A stretch of 64,000 nt of DNA from Vibrio sp. HB236076 (GCF_040957575.1 NZ_CP162601.1:2728001-2792000); one strand, 5' to 3'. Counted from the stretch's first letter, positions 1 to 9,717 are shown. Numbers and translations are program-made. The notes: generated from the sequence alone by a model not told the origin.

Positions 1-768
1 GATGACGGCGTGCAGACCGATCAAGGCACTTTGACAGAAACCAATAGCGATGGCTTTGGTTTTACCAGTAACCTTTCTTTTACCGCTTTACCTGGCTCTT
101 GTGTGGTTGAGTTTGCCGATTCTGACGGCAACGCGGTTGACACCTCAAACGGCAAGTCCATGTCGAATGTCAGCTACAAAATTCCTCGTGGTTTGGCCAA
201 AAACGGCGGCGCAGCCACGCCAATCACCACTCTCATTGCCAACTACCTCGGTGATGGTGTCGATTACAATGAGTCAGCAGGCTCTGAGATCATCACCGCC
301 CTTGGTCTTGGCTCTATTGTCGGTACTTATGTGACTTTAGACGAGCTGTTGACCAACCCCGCAGCGGCGTTTGCCACGGTCAAATCAGAAGCCGGTGCAT
401 CGCTGTACAAAAAATTGGTTGCGACAACCCAGGTGTTATCTGATGTCCTCGCCACGGGTTCGATTACCGACGTGACGGATATCACCACGGTGACGTCCAA
501 CCTTTCTGATCTGATTGTCGCGGACGACAGTATCGACTTTGACGATGTGTATGTCGATGTGACGGGCATTCTTGATGATGATGAATATGTCGCGGCTCTA
601 TCGGACAGTGATTTTGATGCAGACGACAATGCGGATCTAGTCGCGGACGTCTCTGCTTCAACAGAAACCGCCACACCGGTCGACGGTGATGATGATGACG
701 ATGACGACGATGCCACGGGCGGAACAGGTTCTGGCTCGGGCTCATCAGGCGGCAGCACCGGGGCTTAG
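1..768 (+). CDS. C-terminal part of an acidic secreted-type protein (partial, 5' end outside window)
   Basis: The reading frame is open at the first base of the window (codons Asp-Asp-Gly-Val-Gln...), so the start lies upstream. The 255 visible residues are Thr/Ser/Asp-rich and end in a run of eight Asp followed by a Gly/Ser-rich tail, typical of exported low-complexity surface proteins or lipoproteins. The segment from about residue 60 (GGAATPITTLIANYLG) resembles repeats seen in hypothetical marine gamma-proteobacterial lipoproteins. I do not recognise the family. A strong terminator follows at 813-845. The YjbH-like neighbour suggests an envelope or exopolysaccharide context, but this is inference. 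Confidence 0.7.
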   Translation, partial: DDGVQTDQGTLTETNSDGFGFTSNLSFTALPGSCVVEFADSDGNAVDTSNGKSMSNVSYKIPRGLAKNGGAATPITTLIANYLGDGVDYNESAGSEIITALGLGSIVGTYVTLDELLTNPAAAFATVKSEAGASLYKKLVATTQVLSDVLATGSITDVTDITTVTSNLSDLIVADDSIDFDDVYVDVTGILDDDEYVAALSDSDFDADDNADLVADVSASTETATPVDGDDDDDDDDATGGTGSGSGSSGGSTGA

Positions 769-812
769 GCCGGATAAATGGGTTGGTTGAGCATAGATTA
801 ACTGACGTCGCC

Positions 813-845
813 AAGACACCTCACTGCGTGGGGTGTCTTTCGTTT
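813..845 (+). terminator. Rho-independent terminator after the acidic protein gene
   Basis: An 8-bp stem AAGACACC/GGTGTCTT (813-820 pairing with the 830-839 segment) is followed by a T-rich tract (TTTCGTTTTG). It lies 45 bp after the stop codon at 766-768. Confidence 0.8.
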
Positions 846-985
846 TGCCAACTCAACACCAATCCCCCTACCCAGCTGACGAAAAAAGAGCAGGCACTGA
901 TCAATCAGCCTGAGTCGAGACCAGCCGTTACGACCCAATCTATCACCACACAATAACAAGAGTGCATTTAGCCAGGGATGATTCA

Positions 986-3049
986 ATGAGAAAAGCACTG
1001 CCGTATTTACCGTTTATTTTACTGTCTTCTTTCAGTTATGCCGACGTCGAGTCTTTACCGTCTAATCAGGCGTTTACCGGGTTAGTGTTAACCCCAAACG
1101 CTCAGGTCACCGACACGGGCAATCTGAGTTTTTACTATGGGCAAGGCGTGCCTTACCAAGGTCAGATCTCAACCCTAGATACGCTCAATTTTACCCTTGG
1201 GGTATTTTCGGGATTGGAGGCGAACGGTCGAGTGGTGACCAAAACCTATGACAACAATTTATTTACCGATCCAGATGGCGGTTTGCGCGATCTGTCTATT
1301 TCCTTTAAGTACCAATTGCCTAATTTTTACCAAGTGGATGGCTTACATTTTGCTCTTGGTGTCCAAGACTTTGAAGGCGCCCTCAATTTCTTTGAAACCC
1401 GTTATGCTGTGGCAGATTATGAGTGGCAAGCGATACCGCTGAGAATGAGCTTGGGCTACGGGCAATCAGACATGACCACAGGGACGATGGATGGCGCGTT
1501 TGGCGGTCTTGAGTATCAACCTTGGTCATTTTTACAATTGAGCGCCGAATACGACGCGGTAGAAACCAATGCCAGTGTCAAACTCTTTACGCCAGACGAA
1601 CTCATGCCCTGGGATTTGAAAGCGTCTTTGGCCTATCAGCTTTATAGCTCCTACGACAACAGCGAGCAGGACCTGTGGTTAGCCCAATTGGCCATGCCTT
1701 TGTGGAGTGACTACACCTCGAGACCGACCTCTCTTAAAGACAACCACACTTTAGAAGAGAAAATTGCCATTGCTCAACACGGCGCAGAGAGCGCCTCGAT
1801 TACCGCTTTACAACAAGCCCTCATTCAGGAAGGCTTTGTCAATGTGCGCGTGGGGAAAAAAAATAACCAGTTGATCATTGCATTAGAGAATCGCCGCTAC
1901 TACCGCAATCAAGTCGATGGTTTTGGCGTCGCACTGGGACTCATCTCCAGCCACTTCGGTGCTCAGGCGGTGAATGATTTACAACTGGGCAATGATACGT
2001 TTCAGCTCGTCAATCTCAACAACGGCATTGCCACCTCTGTGATTGAGGTATCGAGTCGCTGTTATCGAGAGTTTATCCATTCAGGTCAACCCTGTAGAGG
2101 ATTGAGTTTTGATACTCAATTCTCGTCAAATCCGTTCACCGACACTCAGTGGTTAACCGAGCGTCAGCGCGCTGGCCTGGGTCGAAGTCAGGTGATTATA
2201 TCTCCCAGTACTCGCTACGCGATTGCCACCGAATACGGCGTACTCGATTACTCTTTGGCGCTCGCGACCAATCTCTACACGCCGTTATGGCCAGGTTTTG
2301 CGCTTGATATTCGCCATTTTACCCCACTCGACAACAGCGATGATTATCAAGGAGACGGTTATTACGCCGATGGCCAATTTGAAAACCAGGTGGACCGCGT
2401 GTTGATTCATCAGGCTTGGCGCTGGCCGTGGGGCATTATGTCGCAATTATCCGGTGGTAAAGTACTGAACGATTACTACGGCTTTAAATATCAAGGGATG
2501 TGGTTTTCACCGAGCGGCCGTCACGCCTTTGGTGCAGAATACAGCCATTTTTCGCATCGTGACCATGACGATGAGGAAGCGAAAACACCGGCTTTGGCGA
2601 GCTACCTTTACTCGATTCCGAAATGGGACTGGCAGTTACGAGTGCGCGGTGGTGAATATTGGCAAGGCGATCAAGGCTTTGACATCACCACCAATCACAG
2701 GTTTGGCGATGTCAATGTCTATGCGAGCTATTTGTCCTCCACGCCCAAAGACGGTGACGACAACGAGCAATTTTTGAGTTTAGGTATCGAATTTCCGTTT
2801 AATTTCTGGCGCTCAATGTCACCGGGTTACGTGCAGCTGCGAGGGATTGATCAGTACCGGTTGAATATTCAGACCCGTATTGGCGATGATCAAAACTTGT
2901 TGAACACTGGACTGGGCGGCGATCTCACTTTCCAACACAATGTTGAGCGGACTTATTTTAACCGTGCCCGTTACGGCGAGCAGTATTTCCTCAATCACAC
3001 TCAGCGTTTGAGAAATGCATACCTTAGATACATTGATGAGGTTAATTAG
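986..3049 (+). CDS. YjbH-like outer-membrane exopolysaccharide-associated protein
   Basis: A protein of 687 residues. I start it at ATG 986 because this gives a classic signal peptide (MRKALPYLPFILLSSFSYA, then DVES) with AGGG just upstream; an earlier in-frame codon at 962 would put 8 polar residues in front. The mature protein is rich in aromatic residues and alternating strands (GVFSGLEANGRV, FGGLEYQPW, QAWRWPWGIMSQLSGG, ending in YLRYID), as in the YjbH/WbfB family of outer-membrane beta-barrel proteins linked to exopolysaccharide or capsule export. The function of the family is poorly defined. It stands alone between two terminators. Its position next to hldD fits the capsule/LPS regions of vibrios. 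Confidence 0.8.
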   Translation: MRKALPYLPFILLSSFSYADVESLPSNQAFTGLVLTPNAQVTDTGNLSFYYGQGVPYQGQISTLDTLNFTLGVFSGLEANGRVVTKTYDNNLFTDPDGGLRDLSISFKYQLPNFYQVDGLHFALGVQDFEGALNFFETRYAVADYEWQAIPLRMSLGYGQSDMTTGTMDGAFGGLEYQPWSFLQLSAEYDAVETNASVKLFTPDELMPWDLKASLAYQLYSSYDNSEQDLWLAQLAMPLWSDYTSRPTSLKDNHTLEEKIAIAQHGAESASITALQQALIQEGFVNVRVGKKNNQLIIALENRRYYRNQVDGFGVALGLISSHFGAQAVNDLQLGNDTFQLVNLNNGIATSVIEVSSRCYREFIHSGQPCRGLSFDTQFSSNPFTDTQWLTERQRAGLGRSQVIISPSTRYAIATEYGVLDYSLALATNLYTPLWPGFALDIRHFTPLDNSDDYQGDGYYADGQFENQVDRVLIHQAWRWPWGIMSQLSGGKVLNDYYGFKYQGMWFSPSGRHAFGAEYSHFSHRDHDDEEAKTPALASYLYSIPKWDWQLRVRGGEYWQGDQGFDITTNHRFGDVNVYASYLSSTPKDGDDNEQFLSLGIEFPFNFWRSMSPGYVQLRGIDQYRLNIQTRIGDDQNLLNTGLGGDLTFQHNVERTYFNRARYGEQYFLNHTQRLRNAYLRYIDEVN

Positions 3050-3106
3050 GCACGCCACAAGCGCGCGTTGTTGAGAGTTTAAAATTCCCAACACACAATT
3101 TTGACC

Positions 3107-3144
3107 GGCCGGCGTTGCTTAATCTCGCAACAACGGCCTTTTTT
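3107..3144 (+). terminator. Rho-independent terminator between the YjbH-like gene and hldD
   Basis: The stem GGCCG-gc-GTTGC (3107-3118) pairs with GCAAC-aa-CGGCC (3127-3138) around an 8-nt loop and is followed by six T. Confidence 0.85.
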
Positions 3145-3185
3145 CTGTTAAAATCAAGCTTATTTCAAGTTAGTGGAAAACAAGT

Positions 3186-4124
3186 ATGATCATCGTAACC
3201 GGCGGCGCTGGCATGATTGGCAGCAACCTCATCAAAGCATTAAACCAACAAGGCATCAATGACATCCTCGTCGTTGATCACTTAAAAGACGGCAAAAAGT
3301 TCAAAAACCTCGTCGATCTCGATATCACCGATTACATGGATCGCGATGATTTTCTCACTCAGATCATGGCCGGTGATGACTTTGGCCCCATCGAAGCCGT
3401 TTTTCATGAAGGCGCTTGCTCTGCCACCACCGAGTGGGATGGCAAATACATGATGCTCAACAACTACGAGTATTCCAAAGAGCTGTTACACTACTGCTTA
3501 GACCGCAGCATCCCATTCTTGTACGCGTCATCGGCGGCAACCTATGGCGAAACCGAGACCTTTATTGAAGAGCCTCAATACGAAGGCGCGTTAAACGTGT
3601 ACGGTTACTCGAAACAACAATTTGATAATTACGTACGCCGCTTGTGGCAAGACGCCGAAGATCACGGTGAAACCCTATCGCAAATTACCGGTTTTCGTTA
3701 CTTCAATGTCTATGGACCGAGAGAGCAACACAAGGGCAGCATGGCCTCGGTGGCTTTCCACTTAAACAACCAGATGAACCAAGGCGAGAATCCAAAGCTG
3801 TTTGCAGGCAGTGAAGGCTTTAAGCGCGACTTTATTTATGTCGGTGATGTATGCAAAGTCAACCTGTGGTTCTTTGAAAACGGCGTGTCCGGTATTTTCA
3901 ACTGTGGGACAGGCAACGCAGAGTCATTTGAAGAAGTTGCTAAGGCGGTGATCAAACATCACGGCAAAGGCGAAATTGAAACCATTCCTTTCCCAGACCA
4001 TCTAAAAGGCGCGTACCAAGAATACACCCAAGCCGACACCACCAAACTCAGAGCGGCAGGCTGTGATGTCGAGTTCAAAACCGTCGCCGAAGGCGTGGCC
4101 GAATATATGGCGATTTTGAACTAA
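3186..4124 (+). CDS. hldD: ADP-L-glycero-D-manno-heptose 6-epimerase
   Basis: 312 residues, the usual length of HldD (RfaD/GmhD). It epimerises ADP-D-glycero-D-manno-heptose to the L-glycero form, the donor for inner-core heptose of LPS, in the cytosol. It is a short-chain dehydrogenase-type epimerase: the N-terminal Rossmann motif is GGAGMIGSN (residues 6-14; Met where Phe is more common), there is a Ser-containing ASSAATYG segment at 114-121, and the catalytic Tyr-X3-Lys pair is Y139/K143. [11 protein letters not shown] and the C-terminal [13 protein letters not shown] are family hallmarks. It heads the plus-strand LPS group hldD-lpxM-waaF-waaA. The heptosyltransferases downstream use its product. 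Confidence 0.97.
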   Translation: MIIVTGGAGMIGSNLIKALNQQGINDILVVDHLKDGKKFKNLVDLDITDYMDRDDFLTQIMAGDDFGPIEAVFHEGACSATTEWDGKYMMLNNYEYSKELLHYCLDRSIPFLYASSAATYGETETFIEEPQYEGALNVYGYSKQQFDNYVRRLWQDAEDHGETLSQITGFRYFNVYGPREQHKGSMASVAFHLNNQMNQGENPKLFAGSEGFKRDFIYVGDVCKVNLWFFENGVSGIFNCGTGNAESFEEVAKAVIKHHGKGEIETIPFPDHLKGAYQEYTQADTTKLRAAGCDVEFKTVAEGVAEYMAILN

Positions 4125-4216
4125 CCCCGAGCGCTTTGTTTAACATCCTTTATCGCCATCGCGACCCCGATAGGATTGAGATGGCGATACCTTTATTGTA
4201 AGGCATTTTTATCACT

Positions 4217-5197
4217 ATGCTTAAACCGACTAATCGCACCTACCTTCCTCGTTTTCAGTGGCATTTTCTCAAACCGCGCTTTTGGGGGGTATGGGGCGCC
4301 CTCATTGTTGCCCTGCCCTTTTCCCTACTGCCACTAAAGTTTCACCGAGGAATCGCTCGCCGTGCTGCTCGGTTTATATTAACCAAGCGCAAAGACAGCA
4401 AGGCCGCGGTCAGCCTTAAGGTCAACTTGGACACCGCCTTTGGTGACAAATCAGACAGCGAAAAAATGGCTATTGCTGAGCAGTGCTTAACCACGGCAGG
4501 CACGTTTTTGATGCGCTTTCCAAGATTGAGCTTACGCAGCCGGCAATATCTCGATAAAAACACTGAAATCATTGGTTTAGAGCACTTAGAGTCGTTAAAA
4601 CAACAAGGTGAAAAAGTCATTTTGCTCGCGCCTCATACTTGGGGCATTGACGTATTGCCCGTGTTGTTAGCATCGAGAGATTTGCCCGTTGCCGCCATGG
4701 TGAAAAAACAAAAAAACCCAGTGGCAGATTGGCTCATGAATCGCCAACGCCTGCAATATGGCGGCCGTATTCACGAGCGCAGCGACGGGATTAAACATTT
4801 CTTAAAGTCGGTCAAAGAAGGGTTTTTAGGATACTATTTACCTGACCAAGACCATGGGCGTGACAGCAGTATTTTTGTCGATTTTTTCGGTCAGCCAAAA
4901 GCGACGTTACCCGGAATAGGTAAGCTGACCAAAATCAGTAAGGGCTATATTGTGCCTACCTTCACGTGCTTTGATGCCGATAGTGGTCAATTTATTGTGC
5001 ATATTTTTCCACCGTGGGAGGGTTACCCTACCGGGGATGATCATGTCGATGCCAGAGCCATGAACGCGTTTATCGAACAACAAGTGGCACAACACCCCGA
5101 GCAATACATGTGGAATTTGCAATTTTTTAAAACGCGCCAAGACGGGCGTAATATTTACAAAGAATACCGAACGCAAATACGCCAACAACAATCATAA
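4217..5197 (+). CDS. lpxM: lipid A late acyltransferase, LpxM/MsbB type
   Basis: 326 residues, with an N-terminal membrane anchor (about residues 22-42) and the LABLAT acyltransferase domain. The catalytic HX4D motif is H140-TWGI-D145, and YYLPDQDHGRDSS matches the PDEDHG block that in my recollection separates LpxM from LpxL. It adds the secondary acyl chain (myristate in E. coli) to Kdo-lipid IVA at the inner-membrane cytoplasmic face. It lies 92 nt after hldD and 27 nt before waaF, so probably in the same transcript. Vibrio carries several LpxL/LpxM/LpxN paralogues, so the exact acyl position is uncertain. Confidence 0.88.
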   Translation: MLKPTNRTYLPRFQWHFLKPRFWGVWGALIVALPFSLLPLKFHRGIARRAARFILTKRKDSKAAVSLKVNLDTAFGDKSDSEKMAIAEQCLTTAGTFLMRFPRLSLRSRQYLDKNTEIIGLEHLESLKQQGEKVILLAPHTWGIDVLPVLLASRDLPVAAMVKKQKNPVADWLMNRQRLQYGGRIHERSDGIKHFLKSVKEGFLGYYLPDQDHGRDSSIFVDFFGQPKATLPGIGKLTKISKGYIVPTFTCFDADSGQFIVHIFPPWEGYPTGDDHVDARAMNAFIEQQVAQHPEQYMWNLQFFKTRQDGRNIYKEYRTQIRQQQS

Positions 5198-5224
5198 GCA
5201 GCATTTAAAGGCCACGGCTCCGCT

Positions 5225-6280
5225 ATGAAAATTCTTATTATTGGCCCATCTTGGGTCGGTGATATGGTGATGTCTCAATCATTGTATATCACCTTAAAAC
5301 AGCAATACCCACAAGCGCAAATTGATGTGATCGCACCGGGTTGGTGTAAGCCGATCTTAGAGCGTATGCCTGAAGTCAATCAAGCGATTGAAATGCCTCT
5401 CGGTCACGGTGAATTTAATTTTCTCGGCCGCCGAGCGATTGGTAAAGAGCTTAAAGATCAAGGTTATCAACACGCCTTTGTTTTGCCCAACTCTGCCAAA
5501 TCGGCGTTGATCCCTTGGTTTGCCGGCATTCCTAAACGCACCGGTTGGAAAGGCGAGTTTCGCTATGGGCTACTCAATGACTTGCGTCCCAATAAAAAGT
5601 CATTCCAGTACATGGTCGAGCGCTATGTCGCCCTTGCTCATCCTAAGCAAGCCATGCAAGACTCATCCTCACTTGGCGGATTAGACACCTTGCCAAGGCC
5701 GCGTTTGTCCATCGATGCTCAAACCCGTTTACACACCATCAATAAATTCCATCTGGATGCGGACAGAGAGACCATCGGCTTGTGTCCCGGCGCCGAATTC
5801 GGTCCTGCCAAAAAATGGCCAGCCGAACACTATGCCGCTGTCGCTCAAGAGATGATTAAATCGGGTAAGCAAGTATGGCTGTTCGGCTCTGGTAAAGATG
5901 TCGAAGCGTGCCAAAATATCAAAGACAGAATCGATAAGGACTTGCAATCCCATGCTTACATCCTTGCAGGGCAGACAAGTCTCATTGAGGCCGTTGATCT
6001 ACTCAGTGCTTGCGATATTGTGATCAGCAATGACTCTGGCCTGATGCACGTTGCCGCCGCCGTCGGATGTAAAGTGGTTGCGGTATACGGCTCAACCTCA
6101 CCGCAATACACACCGCCGCTGGCCGAAAAAGTGGCCATGGTACACACCGATATCGATTGTCGCCCTTGCTTTAAACGCGAATGTCCCCTTGGGCATTTAA
6201 AGTGTTTAAAAGAGTTATCACCACAAAAGGTGTTGGACGCGATCAATCAAATGGATTCGTTAGAGATCAAAATATGCTAA
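5225..6280 (+). CDS. waaF: lipopolysaccharide heptosyltransferase II
   Basis: 351 residues of a GT9 family (GT-B fold) enzyme that transfers the second L,D-heptose onto heptose I of the LPS inner core. The start MKILIIGPSWVGDMVMSQ is the canonical WaaF N-terminus with the conserved Asp. LCPGAEFGPAKKWP and SNDSGLMHVAAAVG are the ADP-heptose binding segments. The Cys-containing tail (CRPCFKRECPLGHLKC) is diagnostic of WaaF. The last 7 bases overlap the start of waaA (ATGCTAA), implying translational coupling. Its donor comes from HldD two genes upstream. Confidence 0.96.
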   Translation: MKILIIGPSWVGDMVMSQSLYITLKQQYPQAQIDVIAPGWCKPILERMPEVNQAIEMPLGHGEFNFLGRRAIGKELKDQGYQHAFVLPNSAKSALIPWFAGIPKRTGWKGEFRYGLLNDLRPNKKSFQYMVERYVALAHPKQAMQDSSSLGGLDTLPRPRLSIDAQTRLHTINKFHLDADRETIGLCPGAEFGPAKKWPAEHYAAVAQEMIKSGKQVWLFGSGKDVEACQNIKDRIDKDLQSHAYILAGQTSLIEAVDLLSACDIVISNDSGLMHVAAAVGCKVVAVYGSTSPQYTPPLAEKVAMVHTDIDCRPCFKRECPLGHLKCLKELSPQKVLDAINQMDSLEIKIC

Positions 6281-7512
6281 TCAGATTGGTTTACTCTTTG
6301 TTGCTTGCCTTAGTTGCACCATTTTTTCTTTATGGCCTGTATCGACCTAAGGAGAATAAACCTTCGTTTGGCAAGCGGTGGAAAGAGCATTTTGGTGCCA
6401 TAGAGCCATTGGCAAACAAGGATAAACCGATTTGGATTCACGCGGTGTCTGTGGGCGAAAGTATTGCTGCAACCCCGTTAATTAAAGAACTAAAAAAACA
6501 AAACCCGCAACAAAGTATCCTTGTCACCACCACGACAAGTACCGGTGCAGAGCAAATTGCCAAGTTGGGTGAATTGGTTGAACATCGCTATATGCCGATT
6601 GATTTTACCTTTGCTGTAAAGCGTTTTGTTAACATCATCCGACCCGAAAAATTGTTGATTATAGAAACCGAGCTTTGGCCCAATACACTCTATACGGTTC
6701 ACAAAGCAGGTATCCCGATTACGGTGGTCAATGCTCGCCTGTCTGAAAAATCGCGCCGCAATTACGCCAAAGTTCAACCATTGTTTAATCTATTACACCC
6801 TTGCTTAACAAAGGTACTGTGCCAAACTGAGTCTGATGCCAAGCGATTTGAGCAATTAGGGGTAGAGAAAGCCAAGCTTATCATTACCGGGTCAATCAAA
6901 TACGATATTCAAGTTAGTGACCAAGACAAACAACAAGCCAAAGCGCTTAAACAACAGCTCGGTGACCATCGCCCCATTTGGGTGGCAGCAAGCACTCACA
7001 AAGGCGAGGATGAACAAGTATTAGCCGCGCATCAACAGGTTTTAAACACACACCCTGATGCTCTGCTCATTTTAGTGCCTCGCCACCCCGAACGTTTCAA
7101 CGATGTTTACGAGCTTTGTGAGCAGTTGGGCTTTCAGACAAAGCGACGCACCGAGTCTACCTCGGCGCCATGCAGTGATGTTCAAGTCTACCTCGGTGAT
7201 ACCATGGGTGAAATGCTCGTGATGATGGGAGCAGCAGATGTGTGCTTTATGGGCGGCAGTTTGCTAGGCGATAAAGTGGGTGGTCATAATGTGTTAGAGC
7301 CGGCCGCATTGGGATTGCCCGTCATCACAGGCCCGAGCTATTATAATTTTCAAGATATTGTGGAAGAGCTTAAGGCATTTAATATAGTCAGTGTAATTAA
7401 CCATAATTCAGATCTTTCACATTCAATTATAAAAACATTAAATCGAGAACGATTAGATATAAAAAAAGAATTAAAAAGCAACGCTATTTATAATAGCATT
7501 AATAATATTTAA
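6274..7512 (+). CDS. waaA: 3-deoxy-D-manno-octulosonic acid (Kdo) transferase with a diverged C-terminus
   Basis: 412 residues from ATG 6274. This start gives the expected N-terminal membrane anchor (MLIRLVYSLLLALVAPFFLYGL) and the 7-nt overlap with waaF; upstream in-frame codons lie inside waaF and encode no family sequence. GT30 motifs are present: HAVSVGESIAATPLIKEL, ETELWPNTL, the acceptor/donor region VAASTHKGEDE, and GGHNVLEPAALGLPVITGPS. It attaches Kdo to lipid IVA. From about codon 357 onward (position 7340) the DNA becomes very AT-rich and the protein ends in a Lys/Asn/Ile-rich stretch unlike the usual Ala-rich WaaA tail, and a little shorter. This looks like a recombination junction. 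Because kdkA is nearby, a single-Kdo (monofunctional) enzyme is likely; this is inference. Confidence 0.93.
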   Translation: MLIRLVYSLLLALVAPFFLYGLYRPKENKPSFGKRWKEHFGAIEPLANKDKPIWIHAVSVGESIAATPLIKELKKQNPQQSILVTTTTSTGAEQIAKLGELVEHRYMPIDFTFAVKRFVNIIRPEKLLIIETELWPNTLYTVHKAGIPITVVNARLSEKSRRNYAKVQPLFNLLHPCLTKVLCQTESDAKRFEQLGVEKAKLIITGSIKYDIQVSDQDKQQAKALKQQLGDHRPIWVAASTHKGEDEQVLAAHQQVLNTHPDALLILVPRHPERFNDVYELCEQLGFQTKRRTESTSAPCSDVQVYLGDTMGEMLVMMGAADVCFMGGSLLGDKVGGHNVLEPAALGLPVITGPSYYNFQDIVEELKAFNIVSVINHNSDLSHSIIKTLNRERLDIKKELKSNAIYNSINNI

Positions 7513-7608
7513 CTTTCCACCACAACAATATAAACCCATCCTTTCATTGTATAAAATCCAATTAAATACTGAAGGAAAAATAAAATATCCAAGCAAAAAA
7601 GGAATATT

Positions 7609-8544
7609 ATGGATTTGTTTTTAACAGGAATGATGAGATCTGGAACAACACTATTACAGAAGTCTTTAGATCAACATCCAGAGTTAAATGTTTCATATCA
7701 AAATAAAACAAGCTTATTTCTAAATGAGGTTAAATCTTTTCATGAAAACTTGGGTATAAACAAATATCATTTATTAAGCCATTACTCACCAAACGAACAT
7801 TACAACTTAGAAAATATCACAAAATGGCTCAATAAAAATAACTTCCTTGATTCATTGAAAACATCGGATTTTGATAAAAAAAATGGATTAAAAGAAGTCC
7901 TAGCAGAAGAGTTTTTACCTTATCTTACAGAAAAAAACATAAAATGTATTAATATAATAAGAGATCCTAGAGATGTTTTATCGTCTATGTCTTTTGGTAA
8001 TGGCTTTGAGCATACAGGCTTAGAAAGGCCTATCTTATTTGACCTGAAAAATTGGAGGAAAAGTGTCTTAATAAGTCAGTATTTAAAAGACAACAAAAAC
8101 CTACTCACGATAAAAATGGAAGATTTACTATTAGACCCCAAAGACAGCTTGGAAAAAATATATTCTTTTCTTGATATTGAAAAATTACCATTTGAAATAC
8201 TAATTAAAAAATTAAATGAACAAGAATGGAAGAGCAACTCGTCATTCGGCCAAAAGAAAGCTTTTGATTCTAGTGTAATTGGAAATTATAAAAAGGTATT
8301 ACCAATTAAAGTAAGAGAGTATGTCGAGGCTATTTGCTTTAAAGAAATGGAAGCAATGGAATACAAAACATCCAAATTAGACTCTAAAGAAAAAATAATA
8401 CTGGAATTTACCGAACCATTTGAAATAAAAAGAAAAGAGTTTAAAAGCAATTACACGAGTTCAAAAGAAAATATTCAATACGAATTAAATAGATCCACAC
8501 TACCTCTTGATAAAACAATAAATAGAGAGCTTTTAGGGTTATGA
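7609..8544 (+). CDS. PAPS-dependent sulfotransferase family protein
   Basis: 311 residues. The N-terminal MDLFLTGMMRSGTTLLQKSL contains the P-loop-like 5'-phosphosulfate binding motif (residues 7-16). INIIRDPRDVLSSM (about 115-128) matches the 3'-phosphate binding motif of the Sulfotransfer_1/3 superfamily. There is no signal peptide or membrane segment, so it would act in the cytosol, presumably sulfating a sugar of the LPS outer core or O-unit; the acceptor is inferred from location only. The stop codon overlaps the next gene by 4 nt (ATGA). The gene is very AT-rich compared with waaF, with many AAA/AAT/ATA codons, a sign of horizontal transfer. Confidence 0.82.
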   Translation: MDLFLTGMMRSGTTLLQKSLDQHPELNVSYQNKTSLFLNEVKSFHENLGINKYHLLSHYSPNEHYNLENITKWLNKNNFLDSLKTSDFDKKNGLKEVLAEEFLPYLTEKNIKCINIIRDPRDVLSSMSFGNGFEHTGLERPILFDLKNWRKSVLISQYLKDNKNLLTIKMEDLLLDPKDSLEKIYSFLDIEKLPFEILIKKLNEQEWKSNSSFGQKKAFDSSVIGNYKKVLPIKVREYVEAICFKEMEAMEYKTSKLDSKEKIILEFTEPFEIKRKEFKSNYTSSKENIQYELNRSTLPLDKTINRELLGL

Positions 8545-9698
8545 ATAAAATCGCTATTATCGGTGCAAATGAATTCCAAACAGACTTAATATTAAAGGCT
8601 AATACTCTGGGATATGAAACACACGTTTTTTCTTGGGGAGGCGGAGAGCCTGGGGAAGATATAGCTAATTACTTTTATAAAATAAGTATTACCGAAAAAG
8701 AAAAAATATTAGAAAAATGTAGGGAAATTAAAATAAGTGCTATATGTAGTATTGCATCAGATCTTGCCAATATAACTGTACACTGGGTTGCCAGAGAACT
8801 AGGTTTGAAAGCTCTTTCCAAAAGTTGTATTGAGTACACAACAGATAAATTTCTCATGCGTAAGCAGCTTTTAAAAAATTCGTTACCTATTCCAAGATTT
8901 AATCTAGTCAAAAATATTAATGACATAGTTGAAGATGAATGCAATTTCCCTTTAATTGTAAAACCTATAGATAGATCAGGAAGCCGAGGAATTACTAAAG
9001 TAAATTCATTCAAAGAGATAGAGAAAGCAATTACATATAGCCAGAGCGTCTCGTTTACCGATAATGTTTTAATAGAAGAGTATATTTCTGGTCGTGAGTT
9101 TAGTGTAGAAACTATATCTTCACTTGGTAAACATAAGATTTTACAAGTGACAGAAAAATTCACTTCTGGTTATCCTAATTACATTGAAACTGCTCACCTG
9201 GCTCCAGCAAGAATAACAAATAATGAATATAAATTAATTGAAAATGTAATAATTAAGGCTTTAAATTCATTAGATGTAGAGTTTGGCCCTTCACATAGCG
9301 AAATAAAATTAAAAGAAGATGGTAATATATCAATAATTGAAATAGGCTCTCGTATGGGAGGCGATTTTATAGGTGCATTTTTAGTAGAATCGCATACTGG
9401 AATAGACTATTTATCTTTAACTTTACTTTCTAGTTTAGGAAAAAACATCGATTTAAATAGTATAAAAGTAAAAGAGAATAACAACATCAGTTCACTAGTG
9501 TACTATCAATTTGATGAAAGCTTCAAAAAAATAAATACAAGACCTGGTGTACAAAGTTTATCCTACACTCTCAACAAACACTATAACGGCAGCGTTTTAT
9601 CAAGTAACGAACGATTTTCTTGCTCTAAATTATTAGTACGTAACGATAATTTAAATGATATAATCACTATAATAAAAGAGCAAAACAAATCAATTTAA
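8541..9698 (+). CDS. ATP-grasp ligase (carbamoyl-phosphate synthase-like fold)
   Basis: 385 residues. It has a pre-ATP-grasp Rossmann-like N-terminus (MNKIAIIGANEFQTDLI), a nucleotide-binding block LIVKPIDRSGSRGITKV (about 138-154), IEEYISGREFSVE (about 178-190) and the metal-binding segment IIEIGSRMGGDF (about 265-276). These define the ATP-grasp fold that forms amide or thioester bonds through an acyl-phosphate. The true substrates are unknown. Translational coupling to the sulfotransferase (4-nt overlap) inside an LPS locus suggests a joint modification, for example addition of an amino acid to an amino- or acid-sugar. It ends in a convergent arrangement with the wecF-like gene. A biotin-carboxylase-like role is less likely because no partner is present. 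Confidence 0.8.
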   Translation: MNKIAIIGANEFQTDLILKANTLGYETHVFSWGGGEPGEDIANYFYKISITEKEKILEKCREIKISAICSIASDLANITVHWVARELGLKALSKSCIEYTTDKFLMRKQLLKNSLPIPRFNLVKNINDIVEDECNFPLIVKPIDRSGSRGITKVNSFKEIEKAITYSQSVSFTDNVLIEEYISGREFSVETISSLGKHKILQVTEKFTSGYPNYIETAHLAPARITNNEYKLIENVIIKALNSLDVEFGPSHSEIKLKEDGNISIIEIGSRMGGDFIGAFLVESHTGIDYLSLTLLSSLGKNIDLNSIKVKENNNISSLVYYQFDESFKKINTRPGVQSLSYTLNKHYNGSVLSSNERFSCSKLLVRNDNLNDIITIIKEQNKSI

Positions 9699-9717
9699 CC
9701 CCAATAAGAATAAAAAA

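Noticed and set aside
6181..6273. Upstream extension of waaA into waaF
   Set aside because: The 31 extra residues come from the waaF coding DNA in another frame and do not resemble WaaA; the membrane anchor starts at 6274.
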